Assembly (NCBI GenBank): GCA_039972875.1
Contig: JBDWMA010000047.1
Coordinates: 1-64,000, forward strand
DNA length: 64,000 bases
Source: Pseudoruegeria sp039972875
Lineage (GTDB): Bacteria > Pseudomonadota > Alphaproteobacteria > Rhodobacterales > Rhodobacteraceae
Reading direction: 5' to 3'
This document shows positions 9,141-19,079 of this stretch, piece by piece. Within the stretch, counting starts at the first letter, position 1, and every line of letters starts with the position of its first letter. Both the position numbers and the translations under genes were made by a program. The notes below the pieces were generated by a model. That model was not told the DNA's origin and made no database searches. It worked only from the letters and a program-made list of their open reading frames with translations.

Positions 9141-9556
9141 ATTCCCTGATCTTACAGGTGGCAGCGCGGTATCTGGTGGCAATCCTATTGATGTTTTCAA
9201 TCTATATGCTGTTTAGGGGGCATAATTTGCCCGGTGGCGGTTTTATCGGTGGGTTGGTTGGGGCCACTGGTTTCATTCTTTATGCTGTGGCTTGCGGAAC
9301 CAAAGAGGCGCGAACGGCGTTGATTGTTGAACCCCAAAGCATCGCGGTCGCAGGGCTTGCGATCGCTTTGGTGTCGGCGGTTTTTTCCGGGCTGTTCGGG
9401 GATGCGCCCTTTACGGGGCAATGGGCGTTTTTTGGAGCGACGGAAACTGAAAAAGGTATCCCTATTTCCACTGTAATTACGTTTGATGTTGGGGTTTACC
9501 TCGTTGTTTTAGGGGCCATTCTGACCCTTGTGTTTGCCATGGAAGAGGAAATCTGA
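9137..9556 (+). CDS. mrpB: Mrp complex subunit B
   Basis: A 139-residue membrane protein of the MnhB/MrpB family with four predicted helices. The motif HNLPGGGFIGGLVGATGFILY near residues 29-49 is the family hallmark. It is an essential small subunit of the Mrp antiporter. The start overlaps the mrpA stop by four bases (ATGA), indicating translational coupling, and mrpC follows after two bases. Confidence 0.95.
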   Translation: MNSLILQVAARYLVAILLMFSIYMLFRGHNLPGGGFIGGLVGATGFILYAVACGTKEARTALIVEPQSIAVAGLAIALVSAVFSGLFGDAPFTGQWAFFGATETEKGIPISTVITFDVGVYLVVLGAILTLVFAMEEEI

Positions 9557-9558
9557 AT

Positions 9559-9942
9559 ATGGAATTCCTGATGGCAGTGGCGGCAGGGGTGATGACGGCA
9601 GCGGCCGTATATCTGATGTTGGCCCGAAATGTTTTACGATTCATCTTTGGTTTGATCCTGATTTCCAACGCGGCCAACCTTGTGATTTTTACGGCTGGGC
9701 GTCTGACCCCCGGAGCCCCCCCCCTGATTGCTGAGGGCGCGTATGCGCCGCCGGAGGGCGTGGCCAATGCATTGCCGCAGGCGTTGGTCCTGACCGCGAT
9801 TGTGATTGGATTTGGTTTATTCGCGTTTGCTTTGGTGCTGGTGTTCCGCGCCTATACAACTTTGGGCACTCTTTATTCAGACGAAATGAACGCTGCGGAA
9901 CCTAAGCCCGCAGTTGCATCGACATCGGAGACATCAGAATGA
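9559..9942 (+). CDS. mrpC: Mrp complex subunit C
   Basis: A 127-residue NuoK-like protein with three transmembrane helices. The segments YLMLARNVLRFIFGLILISNAANLVIF and ALPQALVLTAIVIGFGLFAFALVL match the NuoK/MrpC family, where the conserved polar and charged residues take part in ion translocation. The C-terminal 25 residues are soluble and variable. It begins two bases after mrpB and overlaps mrpD by four bases. Confidence 0.95.
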   Translation: MEFLMAVAAGVMTAAAVYLMLARNVLRFIFGLILISNAANLVIFTAGRLTPGAPPLIAEGAYAPPEGVANALPQALVLTAIVIGFGLFAFALVLVFRAYTTLGTLYSDEMNAAEPKPAVASTSETSE

Positions 9943-11447
9943 GTTGGATGTTGGCATTGCCACTCTTGATTCCGTTTGGGACGGCTGTCGTAGCGTTCTT
10001 CTTACGACGGACGCGATATGGCCGGTGGGCCAGCGTTGGTGGCTCCGCTGTTTTGCTAATCGCAGCGGCCAATTTGATGTTGGCTGTTTTAGATCAAGGC
10101 GTGGTGGCCGGTCAAATGGGCGGATGGGAGGCTCCGTTTGGGGTCACTCTCGTGGCAGACTACCTATCTGGCGTGATGGTGGTGATCACTGCAATCACCG
10201 CGCTGGCTGTGTCAGTCTATGCCGCGGCTGAAATCAGTGAGCGTCAAGCCTATCTGGGATTTCATGCCTTGTTTCAGGTTTTGATCGCGGGGGTCTGTGG
10301 TGCCTTTCTGACAGGCGATTTGTTCAACCTTTATGTCTGGTTTGAGGTTATGTTGATTGCCTCTTTCGGTCTGTTGGTATTGGGCGGGCGCAAGGCGCAG
10401 ATTGATGCGGGCATTCGCTATGTCTCCATGAACCTTGTTTCAACCGTGTTTTTCCTATCAGGCATCGGCCTGCTCTATGGAATGACTGGCACTCTGAACA
10501 TGGCTGACTTGAGCCTTGCCGTGGATCATGTTGAAAACAAATCTCTTTTGACGGTTATAGCAATGATGTTCATGGTGGCATTCGGTGTCAAAGCCGCTCT
10601 GTTTCCATTGTTTTTCTGGCTGCCGGCCTCATATCATACACCGTCATTTTCTGTATCTGCGGTGTTTGCTGGGTTGCTAACCAAAGTCGGTGTATATACC
10701 TTAATGCGTGGCTTTACGCTAATCTTTGATCATGAGGTGGCTTATACGCATACAATCTTACTGTGGGTTGCTGGGTTCACCATGTTGACGGGTGTTTTGG
10801 GGGCGGCCGCACAAAGCGATTTTCGTAAAATCTTATCGTTCCATATCATCAGTCAAATCGGCTATATGATTTTGGGTCTAGCGATTTACACACCCTTGGC
10901 GATTGCGGGGGCTGTATTTTACTTGGTTCACCATATTATCGTAAAGGCCAACCTGTTCCTGATTTCAGGTGTTGCCCGTCGAATTACCGGATCGACCGAA
11001 CTTTCGCGCATTGGTGGTCTTTATAAAACCGCACCGCTTCTTGCGTTTTTATTCCTGATCCCAGCGTTTTCTTTGGCCGGTTTTCCACCGCTTTCTGGGT
11101 TCTGGGCCAAGTTCATTTTGATAAAAGCGGCATTGGAGGCGGAGCTATGGTATGTGGCGTTCCTTGCTTTATTGGTTGGGCTTTTGACCGTTTATTCGAT
11201 GACAAAAATTTGGGGGCAAGCTTTTTGGGAACCTCATCCTGAAGGCATTGATCCGACACTTAAGTCGCTGTCGCCCTTTGCGCGGACCATGTATATCCTG
11301 CCCATCGCCGGTCTTGCAGCGATGACAGTGTTTATTGGGCTAAACCCAGAACCCTTTGTACAGTTTGCGACCACGGCCGCAGGGCAATTACTGGACCCAA
11401 CTCTGTATATTGAGACGGTGTTGGGCCCTCAGGAGATCAACGGATGA
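9939..11447 (+). CDS. mrpD: Mrp complex subunit D
   Basis: A 502-residue NuoM/N-like antiporter subunit with about 14 helices. Conserved parts are DLFNLYVWFEVMLIASFGLL (with the key glutamate in the helix), FGVKAALFPLFFWLPASYHTPSFSVSAVFAGLLTKVGVY, and the ISQIGYMILG segment. It works with MrpA as one of the two antiporter-like channels. It overlaps mrpC and mrpE by four bases at either end. Confidence 0.95.
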   Translation: MSWMLALPLLIPFGTAVVAFFLRRTRYGRWASVGGSAVLLIAAANLMLAVLDQGVVAGQMGGWEAPFGVTLVADYLSGVMVVITAITALAVSVYAAAEISERQAYLGFHALFQVLIAGVCGAFLTGDLFNLYVWFEVMLIASFGLLVLGGRKAQIDAGIRYVSMNLVSTVFFLSGIGLLYGMTGTLNMADLSLAVDHVENKSLLTVIAMMFMVAFGVKAALFPLFFWLPASYHTPSFSVSAVFAGLLTKVGVYTLMRGFTLIFDHEVAYTHTILLWVAGFTMLTGVLGAAAQSDFRKILSFHIISQIGYMILGLAIYTPLAIAGAVFYLVHHIIVKANLFLISGVARRITGSTELSRIGGLYKTAPLLAFLFLIPAFSLAGFPPLSGFWAKFILIKAALEAELWYVAFLALLVGLLTVYSMTKIWGQAFWEPHPEGIDPTLKSLSPFARTMYILPIAGLAAMTVFIGLNPEPFVQFATTAAGQLLDPTLYIETVLGPQEING

Positions 11448-11923
11448 ACATGTTTTCGTTTAATATAGGGCTGGCGGTCGTCTGGGCGGGATGGTCTGGA
11501 ACGTTTGGTCTGCACACCCTTGCTATAGGGTATGGTCTTGGGTTCATTATCCTATGGATGTTACAACCCGTTTTAGGGGGGAAGAGCCCGTATTTCTTAC
11601 GTGTTTATTACTCCCTTCGGTTGATCATTTTATTCTTGTATGAATTGGTTGTGTCCTCGGTTGTCGTGTTATGGGATGTACTGACGCCGACCCAGCATTC
11701 GGTTCCGGGAATTGTTGCAGTCCCGCTGGATGTCAAAACCGACGCAGGTATTCTGCTGGTGACCAATTTGATTTCTTTAACGCCGGGCACGTTAAGTTTG
11801 GATATCTCGGATGACCGTAAAACCTTATATGTCCATGCGATGTTTAGTGACGATCCGGATAAACTGATCTCGTCGTTAAAAAATGGGATGGAGCGTTGGG
11901 TGAGAGAGGCGATTGAATCATGA
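11444..11923 (+). CDS. mrpE: Mrp complex subunit E
   Basis: The 159-residue MnhE/MrpE protein has two to three N-terminal helices and a soluble C-terminal domain that begins near VPLDVKTDAGILLVTNLISLTPGTLSLDI, the characteristic motif of the family. It is needed for a functional Mrp complex, though its direct role is less clear. It overlaps mrpD and mrpF by four bases. Confidence 0.94.
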   Translation: MNMFSFNIGLAVVWAGWSGTFGLHTLAIGYGLGFIILWMLQPVLGGKSPYFLRVYYSLRLIILFLYELVVSSVVVLWDVLTPTQHSVPGIVAVPLDVKTDAGILLVTNLISLTPGTLSLDISDDRKTLYVHAMFSDDPDKLISSLKNGMERWVREAIES

Positions 11924-12240
11924 GCCCAGAAATCTTTTTAAGCGGATGTTTAACCGTTGGATTTGTTATGATCGTATTGGCCCTGATTATGGGGTTCATT
12001 CGTTTGATCAAAGGGCCAAGCCTTCCTGATCGTGTTGTTGCGCTGGATATGATGACGGTTTTGATCGTTGCGTTCTGCGGCTTGTTTGCTGCTGCAACAG
12101 ATGACAGTGCGTTCCTTGATGTGGCCTTAGTTCTGGCCTTGGTCGGTTTTTTAGCCACCGTAGCGCTTGCACGGTTTGCCGAAAGACGTGTGGCACGTCG
12201 TCAAACTAAAGAACGTAAAGCAGAAGAGGCAAAGCAATGA
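11920..12240 (+). CDS. mrpF: Mrp complex subunit F
   Basis: A 106-residue protein with three transmembrane helices and the MrpF signature RLIKGPSLPDRVVALDMMTVL. It contributes the conserved aspartate implicated in cation exchange in this family. The C-terminal 20 residues are basic and likely cytoplasmic. It overlaps mrpE and mrpG by four bases. Confidence 0.94.
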   Translation: MSPEIFLSGCLTVGFVMIVLALIMGFIRLIKGPSLPDRVVALDMMTVLIVAFCGLFAAATDDSAFLDVALVLALVGFLATVALARFAERRVARRQTKERKAEEAKQ

Positions 12241-12587
12241 TCCAGATCTTGGCCGGTTTGTTTATTCTTTGTGGAAGCTTTTTTGCCCTGATTGCCGCTT
12301 TGGGAATTTTACGGCTTCCGGATGTTTTGGTACGTATGCATGCCTCAACCAAAGCTGGAACATTGGCCTGTGGATTGATCCTGATTGGCGTGTCTCTTGA
12401 ATTCTGGGCGTTTTCAATTGCGGTCCGGTCTGTTGCTATTGTGACCTTCCTAATCCTGACCGCCCCAGTGGCCAGCCATATGATTGGTCGGGCAGCGGTG
12501 CGCACGGGGGTCCCATTGTGGCGGGGTCGGGGGAAACCCATGACCGCAGAAAACTGGACGCTCCCAAGTAAGAAGCCCAAGATATAG
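12237..12587 (+). CDS. mrpG: Mrp complex subunit G
   Basis: A 116-residue three-helix protein of the MnhG/MrpG family. ALGILRLPDVLVRMHASTKAGTLACGLILIGVSL is the family signature. It completes a seven-gene mrpABCDEFG operon in which every neighbouring pair overlaps by four bases or is two bases apart, so subunit ratios are probably set by coupling. A stem-loop follows before tamA. Confidence 0.95.
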   Translation: MIQILAGLFILCGSFFALIAALGILRLPDVLVRMHASTKAGTLACGLILIGVSLEFWAFSIAVRSVAIVTFLILTAPVASHMIGRAAVRTGVPLWRGRGKPMTAENWTLPSKKPKI

Positions 12588-12617
12588 CGGTTTACGGTTG
12601 CTCCGTGGGCATAAATA

Positions 12618-12639
12618 GCCTTTTATGACGATAAAAGGC
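12618..12639 (+). terminator. stem-loop after mrpG
   Basis: A perfect 9-bp inverted repeat (GCCTTTTAT / ATAAAAGGC) with a GACG loop lies between mrpG and tamA. There is no T-tract, so it may be a weak terminator or an mRNA-protecting hairpin. Confidence 0.35.
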
Positions 12640-12700
12640 CGACGATGTTTCAGGTCATGGGCTTGGTGCATTAAGTGATTTTCAGGTAGGAGCGAGTAAG

Positions 12701-14539
12701 GTGTTTTTCTGGCGCCCATCAAAGCGTAAATTGAAAACCCTCGCGTTTGCGGGGGTGAGTACCTTGGCTCTTTCCATTCCAGGTGCTGTCTGGGCATTGA
12801 GTGATGTAGTGGTGAACACCGCGCAACCGGATGCCGATCTTGTAGAACGACTGCGCAATGCGTCCCTGTCTGCTGCGGCGTTGGAAGAAGAATCCACAAA
12901 CGTTCAAGATGTGATCGCCGCCGCCCGTGCCGATTACGGCCGTATCCTTGGCGCACTTTATGGGCAGGGTTATTATAACGGTGTCATCAGCATCAAAGTA
13001 GACGGGCGGGAAGCGGCGGATATTGAGCCATTTTCCCCACCAAGTTCGATCAATCAAATTGTTATTTCTGTCGATCAGGGGAATCAATTTAAGTTTTCAC
13101 GTGCGGTTGTGGAGCCATTGCCCAAAGGGGCGGAGATACCAGCAGGCTATGCCGTCGATGAGATCGCAAGAAGTGGAACGATTGGGTCTGCGGCGAATGC
13201 AGGGATCAAAGCATGGAAAAATGTCGGGCATGCGAAGGCTGATCTTGGTGGGCAATCGGTCAAAGCGGATCATAAGAGCAACACTCTAAATTCTGAAGTC
13301 ACGTTGAACCCAGGCCCAAAACTGACTTTTGGACCTTTGACACTTGATAACCGAGGGATTGTTCGAGACGAGCGCGTTTTGCAGATTGCAGGCTATCCCG
13401 AAGGGGATGTGTTTTCCCCGGATGAGGTTAATGAAATCTCAAAACGCTTGCGCCGGACCGGGACGTTTAGTCTGGCGAATGTGACTGAGGCTGAAAACAT
13501 TGGCGCGAATAATACGTTACCAATGACACTGATTGTTGATGATCAAAAGCCACGACGCATCAGTTTCGGCGGGGAGCTTTCAACGACGGAAGGGGTAACA
13601 CTTTCAGCCCTTTGGATGCATCGAAACTTTCTGGGGGGGGCGGAAACGTTTGAAGTCCGCGGTGAAATTGCGAATATTGGCGGTCTTGATAATGCCACCG
13701 GTGGTGTCGATTATTATTTGGGGACACGGCTGACGCGTCCTGCCATTTATGGGGCTGATACCAATGGGTCAGTATTTGCCAACATTGAGCAAAATGATGA
13801 TCCCGGCTATTTTGAGCGCAAAGCCGTTATTGGTATCGGGGCCACGCGGATTTTCAGTGATGAGCTGTCCGCAGAAGTTGGCTTGGGACTAAGGTACTCC
13901 GAATATCAGGATGATTTCGGCGATCGAGAGTTTTATCATCTGACCATACCAGCCCGTGTGATTTGGGATAAAAGGGATGATGAATTCAATCCGACCCAAG
14001 ATTTCTATCTCGAAGGCAAGATTGAACCGTTTGTTGGTTTTGGAGGGAGCAAAACCGGTGCCCAAATTACCGGTGATTTACGAGGCTACCTTGGGTTTGG
14101 CGAGCAGAAGAAATTTGTTTTGGCCGGGCGCGCGCAACTTGGCTCGGTCGTGGGTACATCAATTGAAGAAACCCCGCCGGATTATCTGTTCTTCTCAGGG
14201 GGGAGTGGAACCGTACGCGGTCACACCTATCAATCGCTATTCTTAACTTTACCCGGCGATATCGAAACCGGTGGTAAATCTTTTGTCGGCTTTTCTCTAG
14301 AGGCCCGATCCCTAATCACTGAAAGCATCGGCCTCGTTGGTTTCTTTGACATTGGTTACATTGGCGCGGATTCTTATCCAACGGATGAGTCTGAGACGCA
14401 ATCTGGTGCAGGGATTGGTCTGCGCTATAACACCGGTATCGGTCCGATCAGGTTTGATGTGGGATATCCTGTAAGCGGTCTGCAAGACAGTGAAGATGAT
14501 GGCGTGAAAATTTATATTGGGATTGGACAAGCGTTTTGA
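12701..14539 (+). CDS. tamA: TamA-type outer membrane assembly protein (Omp85 family)
   Basis: A 612-residue Omp85-family protein with a signal peptide (cut after about residue 32), three POTRA-like domains to about residue 270, and a C-terminal 16-strand beta-barrel that ends in a terminal Phe. FSGGSGTVRGH near residue 500 is the Omp85 motif 3 (VRGY/H-type). With TamB it spans the periplasm and acts in outer-membrane protein insertion or lipid transport. It starts at GTG (12701), preceded by GTAGGAG. Its TGA overlaps the TTG start of tamB. Confidence 0.93.
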   Translation: MFFWRPSKRKLKTLAFAGVSTLALSIPGAVWALSDVVVNTAQPDADLVERLRNASLSAAALEEESTNVQDVIAAARADYGRILGALYGQGYYNGVISIKVDGREAADIEPFSPPSSINQIVISVDQGNQFKFSRAVVEPLPKGAEIPAGYAVDEIARSGTIGSAANAGIKAWKNVGHAKADLGGQSVKADHKSNTLNSEVTLNPGPKLTFGPLTLDNRGIVRDERVLQIAGYPEGDVFSPDEVNEISKRLRRTGTFSLANVTEAENIGANNTLPMTLIVDDQKPRRISFGGELSTTEGVTLSALWMHRNFLGGAETFEVRGEIANIGGLDNATGGVDYYLGTRLTRPAIYGADTNGSVFANIEQNDDPGYFERKAVIGIGATRIFSDELSAEVGLGLRYSEYQDDFGDREFYHLTIPARVIWDKRDDEFNPTQDFYLEGKIEPFVGFGGSKTGAQITGDLRGYLGFGEQKKFVLAGRAQLGSVVGTSIEETPPDYLFFSGGSGTVRGHTYQSLFLTLPGDIETGGKSFVGFSLEARSLITESIGLVGFFDIGYIGADSYPTDESETQSGAGIGLRYNTGIGPIRFDVGYPVSGLQDSEDDGVKIYIGIGQAF

Positions 14540-17500
14540 AGCGGTTTCTCCTCATTTGTGTTTGTTTGCTTTGGCCCCTTAGCTTTAGTGCTCAAGACAG
14601 CACAGAAGGGGACGGCGGGCGAATTTCGCGGCTTATCGAGAGCAGCCTTTCTGGTCCTGGACGTCAGGTTACTGTGCGTGGGTTCGAAGGGGCTTTATCG
14701 TCCCGTGCAACTATTAAAGAGTTAATCTTTTCAGATGCTAATGGCCCATGGTTCATTCTTAAAGATGCCGCGTTTGATTGGAAACGTTCGGCGCTGCTGC
14801 GTCGCAGATTGTCGGTAAATGAACTGGTTGCATCCGAGCTGCAAGTGCTCCGAAAACCGAATGTTCCTGCGACAGAGGCCGCACCAGAAGCCGCCGCCGC
14901 CACAGAATTTGCATTACCTGAACTGCCAGTATCCGTTGAAGTGAACCGCTTCGCCATTGATCGGATCCAATTGGGAGAGGAGTTCTTAGGCGAAACCGTT
15001 ATTGCTACCCTGAATGGCAAAATATTGTTGATCGAAGGTGAAGGCTTGATTGAGACCTCCTTGGAGCGTCAGAACGGACCTGCCGGAGATCTACGCCTAA
15101 ACGGAAGTTATTCTAACGAAACAAAGGTGTTATCCATTGATGTTTCCCTAGATGAGGCGGCAAATGGTATCGTTGCAAATCTGGCAGGATTTCCGGGAAG
15201 CCCGTCCGTTGCGCTTAAAGTTAAGGGCCTTGGGCCGTTAGATCAGTTTCGTGCTGATCTAAACCTTAACACGGATGACGCACCGCGTTTGGTTGGGCAA
15301 GTTCGTCTTGATCAAAGCAAAGAGGGGTCGGATGAAGGCAGTGATTTGCGGTTCTCTGCGGATCTTTCCGGGGATGTCGCCCCATTGTTTGACGCCAATT
15401 ATCAAGAGTTTCTGGGGCGTGATCTAAAGCTGGACGTCTCCGGTGTTCGTCGTGCCTCTGGTGCTGTTGAACTTGACACGTTGGATTTCAAAGCGGCCGC
15501 AATATCTTTGCAGGGTGATCTGGCGTTATCGGATGCTTTGTGGCCAAAGACATTTAATCTAACCGGTGAAATTACGCCCCCCGACGGAAAGTCACATGTT
15601 TTGTTGCCGCTTCCGGGGCCGGAAACTGATCTAAGCAAGATGGATTTAGCCGTATCTTTTGATCATGAAGCTGGGGACAATTGGACTGCATCTTTGTGGG
15701 TGCAAGGTCTCGAAAGAGAGGCATTGGCTCTTGGGGCGTTTAGCTTATTGGGCGAAGGTACAATTAAGGGCACCGAAGGTGAATTGCCCGGTGCCGTCAC
15801 AGCTAATTTGATTGTTGGTGCGACCGAACTCGCATTGGGTGACCCCAAAATTGATACGTTGTTGGCTGAGGGGATCAATGCAACAACCGCGATGAACTGG
15901 CAAAAAGGTGGAACGCTAAATATTACTGCATTTGATGCGTCTGCGGCAGGAGCTAAGGCCAAAGGATCTGCGGTTCTGTCTGATATCGCAAAAGGTTTAA
16001 ATGTTTCAGCCGATCTAATGGCAGACATTGTCGATTTGTCCCTATACGCCAATATTGCTGGGTTGGATTTGGCAGGGCAGGCTTCGGTCACCGCCAAGGT
16101 AAATACTTCTGTCATTGGCGGAACTTTTGACTTTGATATCAAAGGGAAGGCACAGGATCTTTCGCTTGGTGACGATAACCTAGACGAGATGATTGGGGGC
16201 GAAAGCGAGTTTATTCTATCCGCCAAACGTGACACTTCTGGTACGACACTGCGCCAATTGACATTGGACGGCAGAGATGTTGCAATTTCTGCGGACGGTA
16301 ACATTACTCCAGTCGAAGGGGGCACCGTCAACTTTAAGGCGCGGGCCTCAAGTCTAGAGGCAGAAGGGGTTGCGCGTCTAAGCGATATGCAGGCCGGGAT
16401 ATCTGTCGATGCCGATGCAACGCTGCGGGCGTCCGATCTATCCGAATTTGCCGCTTTGGTTAAATTGCCCATTGCAGGCCAAGTTTCTCTAGATGTTTCC
16501 GGTGGAACAAACTTGCAATCAAAGGATTTTAAGGCTGATGCAAAAGGATCGGCATCAGACCTCGTGATTGGTATCCCCGCCGTAGATGAATTGATTGGGG
16601 GTATCGCCTCGCTTGAAGTTGTGGCTTCGAAAACGGGTGAGTCGATGTCTCTGACGACGCTTTCGGTTGGTACGCAGCAGATTGATATATCTGCAAAAGG
16701 TGCGCTCGGTGCTGAGACTGGAGACTTTACTTTTGATGCAAAGGTCGCCTCGCTTCTGGCAAGTGGGACGGTAACGCTGTCAGATCTTTCTGATGGCATT
16801 ACAATTGCCACAAAAACAAATGCAGATGTGCAGGACCTTGCAGATTTCGCAGCACTGGCTGGGTTACCACTGGCAGGAAACGTATCGCTGGACCTTGATG
16901 GATCTGGCAACCTTGCGGACCTGAATTTCGACGCAGAAATTCTTGCGAATGCGCGGGATTTGGTGACAGGTATTGCTGCTGCGGATGATTTATTGGGCGG
17001 TGTCGCGGATGTTGATATCTCGGCCAGCCGTGACGGCACATCATTGGATATCCGAAAGCTTGCGATCAATGCCGAAGAAATTGAAATTACCGCTTCTGGT
17101 GGCGTGGATGACACAGGGGGGCGTGTAGATTTTGACGCGCGCGTCGCGACGGCTGCTGTCAATGGCTATGCGGACTTATCGGATATGAATGACGGCATTA
17201 CGATACAGACAGATTCTGCGGTTAGTATCAGCGATTTGTCTGCTTTTGCCAGTCTTGTTGGAATGCCTTTGTCTGGCGCGGTTGAGTTGGCGTTGGACGG
17301 ACGCGGTAATCTCAAGGCGCTGGATTTTGACGCCGAAGTCGAGGGCGAAATTAATAGCGTTGGAATCGGTATTGCGCAGGTTGATCAACTCTTGAATGGC
17401 GCGACGAAGTTGCGTCTGGATGCTGATAAATCTGGAGACAAAATCATTCTGACAGAGTTGACGGTGGATGGGACGCAGCTGTCTCTGGATGCCAGTGGTG

Positions 17501-18993
17501 AAATTGCCGGTGATACGGGATCTTTGCGCTTTTCCAACGGGTTGAAAAACCTTGGTATCGTCGCTCCGGGATTGACCGGTGGAGTTCAAACTGACGGTAC
17601 TCTGTCTATGTCTGGGGACTCGATTGCTGTTGATGTGGATGTTGCTGCAGAGGCGGGATTAGGCGCGGCGATTGATGGCACCGTGTCCAAAGATTTCAAA
17701 CAAATGAGCCTTACTGCAAAGGGTAGTGCGCCGCTAAATATGGCCAATGGCTTTATAGAGCCAAGGTCCATTATTGGTTCTGCCAACTATGATTTGCAGA
17801 TCAATGGCCCACCGGCATTGAACTCGGTTTCTGGTCAAATCACCATCGACGAGGCACGCGCTTCAGCACCGACGTTTAACCTTGCGCTGAATGATATTGC
17901 CACACAGATCAATCTGTCAGGTGGAAATGTTGCAATTGATATGTCGACAAACGTGTCCCAAGGCGGGCAGGTTCGACTCAATGGGACATTGAATGCGGCA
18001 CCTCCGTTTAACACCAATATGGACATCTCTCTGGATAAAGTTCGTCTAACAGACCCAGCGTTATACGACACAACAGTGAGCGGTGAGGTTACCTTTGTGG
18101 GGCCTGCTACCGGTGGGGCACGCATCGACGGAACGATCAATCTGGGTGAAACAAACGTTCGTATCCCGACGGCTGCTGTTGGGGTTGGCTCTGCGCCGGA
18201 TGGGTTGGTTCATGTGAATGAAACCTCTGCGCAACTTTTGACGCGCGAACGTGCCGGTTTTGTCGAAAAGGCAGACTCCGCTGGCGGACCGGCACCGAGC
18301 TATCCGATCAATCTTGCTGTGAATGCAGATCAACGGATAACCATTAGAGGCCGCGGTTTGGATCTGGTTCTGGGCGGTGGTGTACGGGTTCTTGGTACAA
18401 CAGATAATTTGGTGACCGAAGGGGAATTTGACCTCGTGCGTGGGTTCCTGAATTTCCTGAGCAAACGCCTGACGCTTGAAGAAGCTAACATTGCGTTGCT
18501 CGGTGGGTTGACTCCTTTCATACATATTGAGGCGGTCACGGACATTCCTGAAGGTGACGCGACCATTATTATCGACGGCCCTGCTGTAGATCCTGATTTT
18601 GAATTTTCCTCTGATCCTGATTTACCGGATGACGAGGTTTTGGCGCAAATTTTGTTTGGAAAATCCTTGGATGATCTAAGCGCCCTGCAAACAGCACAAC
18701 TTGCGGCTTCTGTTGCTGAATTGACCGGGGGTAAAAGCTTAGGCCTTTTATCCGGAATTCGGGATTCATTGGGATTGGATGATTTGAATTTAGAGTCGGA
18801 TTCTGAGGGTAATGCCACGGTGCGCGCGGGTCGTCAGCTGACCGAAGATGTTTATACAGATCTGGCCGTAGATTCCGAAGGTGAAACCGAAATTAACATC
18901 AATCTGGATGTGACGGACAGTCTAACAGCCAAAGCCTCTGTAGGATCTGATGGCGAAAGCAGCTTGGGGCTATTTTTCCAATTGGATTATTAA
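14536..18993 (+). CDS. tamB: TamB-type translocation and assembly protein (DUF490)
   Basis: A 1485-residue periplasm-spanning protein with an N-terminal signal or anchor (residues 1-19), a long repetitive beta-taco region and the C-terminal DUF490 domain (GEFDLVRGFLNFLSKRLTLEEANI, then DDEVLAQILFGKSLDDLS), which docks on TamA. The middle has at least five internal repeats containing the SLEA/DLSD...LAGLPLAGxVSLD pattern, about 130 residues apart. It starts with TTG overlapping the tamA stop by four bases. It ends in FQLDY, a beta-signal-like end. Confidence 0.94.
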   Translation: MKRFLLICVCLLWPLSFSAQDSTEGDGGRISRLIESSLSGPGRQVTVRGFEGALSSRATIKELIFSDANGPWFILKDAAFDWKRSALLRRRLSVNELVASELQVLRKPNVPATEAAPEAAAATEFALPELPVSVEVNRFAIDRIQLGEEFLGETVIATLNGKILLIEGEGLIETSLERQNGPAGDLRLNGSYSNETKVLSIDVSLDEAANGIVANLAGFPGSPSVALKVKGLGPLDQFRADLNLNTDDAPRLVGQVRLDQSKEGSDEGSDLRFSADLSGDVAPLFDANYQEFLGRDLKLDVSGVRRASGAVELDTLDFKAAAISLQGDLALSDALWPKTFNLTGEITPPDGKSHVLLPLPGPETDLSKMDLAVSFDHEAGDNWTASLWVQGLEREALALGAFSLLGEGTIKGTEGELPGAVTANLIVGATELALGDPKIDTLLAEGINATTAMNWQKGGTLNITAFDASAAGAKAKGSAVLSDIAKGLNVSADLMADIVDLSLYANIAGLDLAGQASVTAKVNTSVIGGTFDFDIKGKAQDLSLGDDNLDEMIGGESEFILSAKRDTSGTTLRQLTLDGRDVAISADGNITPVEGGTVNFKARASSLEAEGVARLSDMQAGISVDADATLRASDLSEFAALVKLPIAGQVSLDVSGGTNLQSKDFKADAKGSASDLVIGIPAVDELIGGIASLEVVASKTGESMSLTTLSVGTQQIDISAKGALGAETGDFTFDAKVASLLASGTVTLSDLSDGITIATKTNADVQDLADFAALAGLPLAGNVSLDLDGSGNLADLNFDAEILANARDLVTGIAAADDLLGGVADVDISASRDGTSLDIRKLAINAEEIEITASGGVDDTGGRVDFDARVATAAVNGYADLSDMNDGITIQTDSAVSISDLSAFASLVGMPLSGAVELALDGRGNLKALDFDAEVEGEINSVGIGIAQVDQLLNGATKLRLDADKSGDKIILTELTVDGTQLSLDASGEIAGDTGSLRFSNGLKNLGIVAPGLTGGVQTDGTLSMSGDSIAVDVDVAAEAGLGAAIDGTVSKDFKQMSLTAKGSAPLNMANGFIEPRSIIGSANYDLQINGPPALNSVSGQITIDEARASAPTFNLALNDIATQINLSGGNVAIDMSTNVSQGGQVRLNGTLNAAPPFNTNMDISLDKVRLTDPALYDTTVSGEVTFVGPATGGARIDGTINLGETNVRIPTAAVGVGSAPDGLVHVNETSAQLLTRERAGFVEKADSAGGPAPSYPINLAVNADQRITIRGRGLDLVLGGGVRVLGTTDNLVTEGEFDLVRGFLNFLSKRLTLEEANIALLGGLTPFIHIEAVTDIPEGDATIIIDGPAVDPDFEFSSDPDLPDDEVLAQILFGKSLDDLSALQTAQLAASVAELTGGKSLGLLSGIRDSLGLDDLNLESDSEGNATVRAGRQLTEDVYTDLAVDSEGETEININLDVTDSLTAKASVGSDGESSLGLFFQLDY

Positions 18994-19079
18994 GTCTGAG
19001 CGTTGAAAATTTTGCTTGTTTTGGACGATCCCAGCTGTATGACGGGAATCCTGCGCCATAGAAATGAGGGGATTCTGCG

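Noticed and set aside
15663..17162. 499-codon frame on the minus strand opposite tamB
   Set aside because: Serine/alanine/threonine-rich low-complexity translation that mirrors the tamB repeats; no domain.
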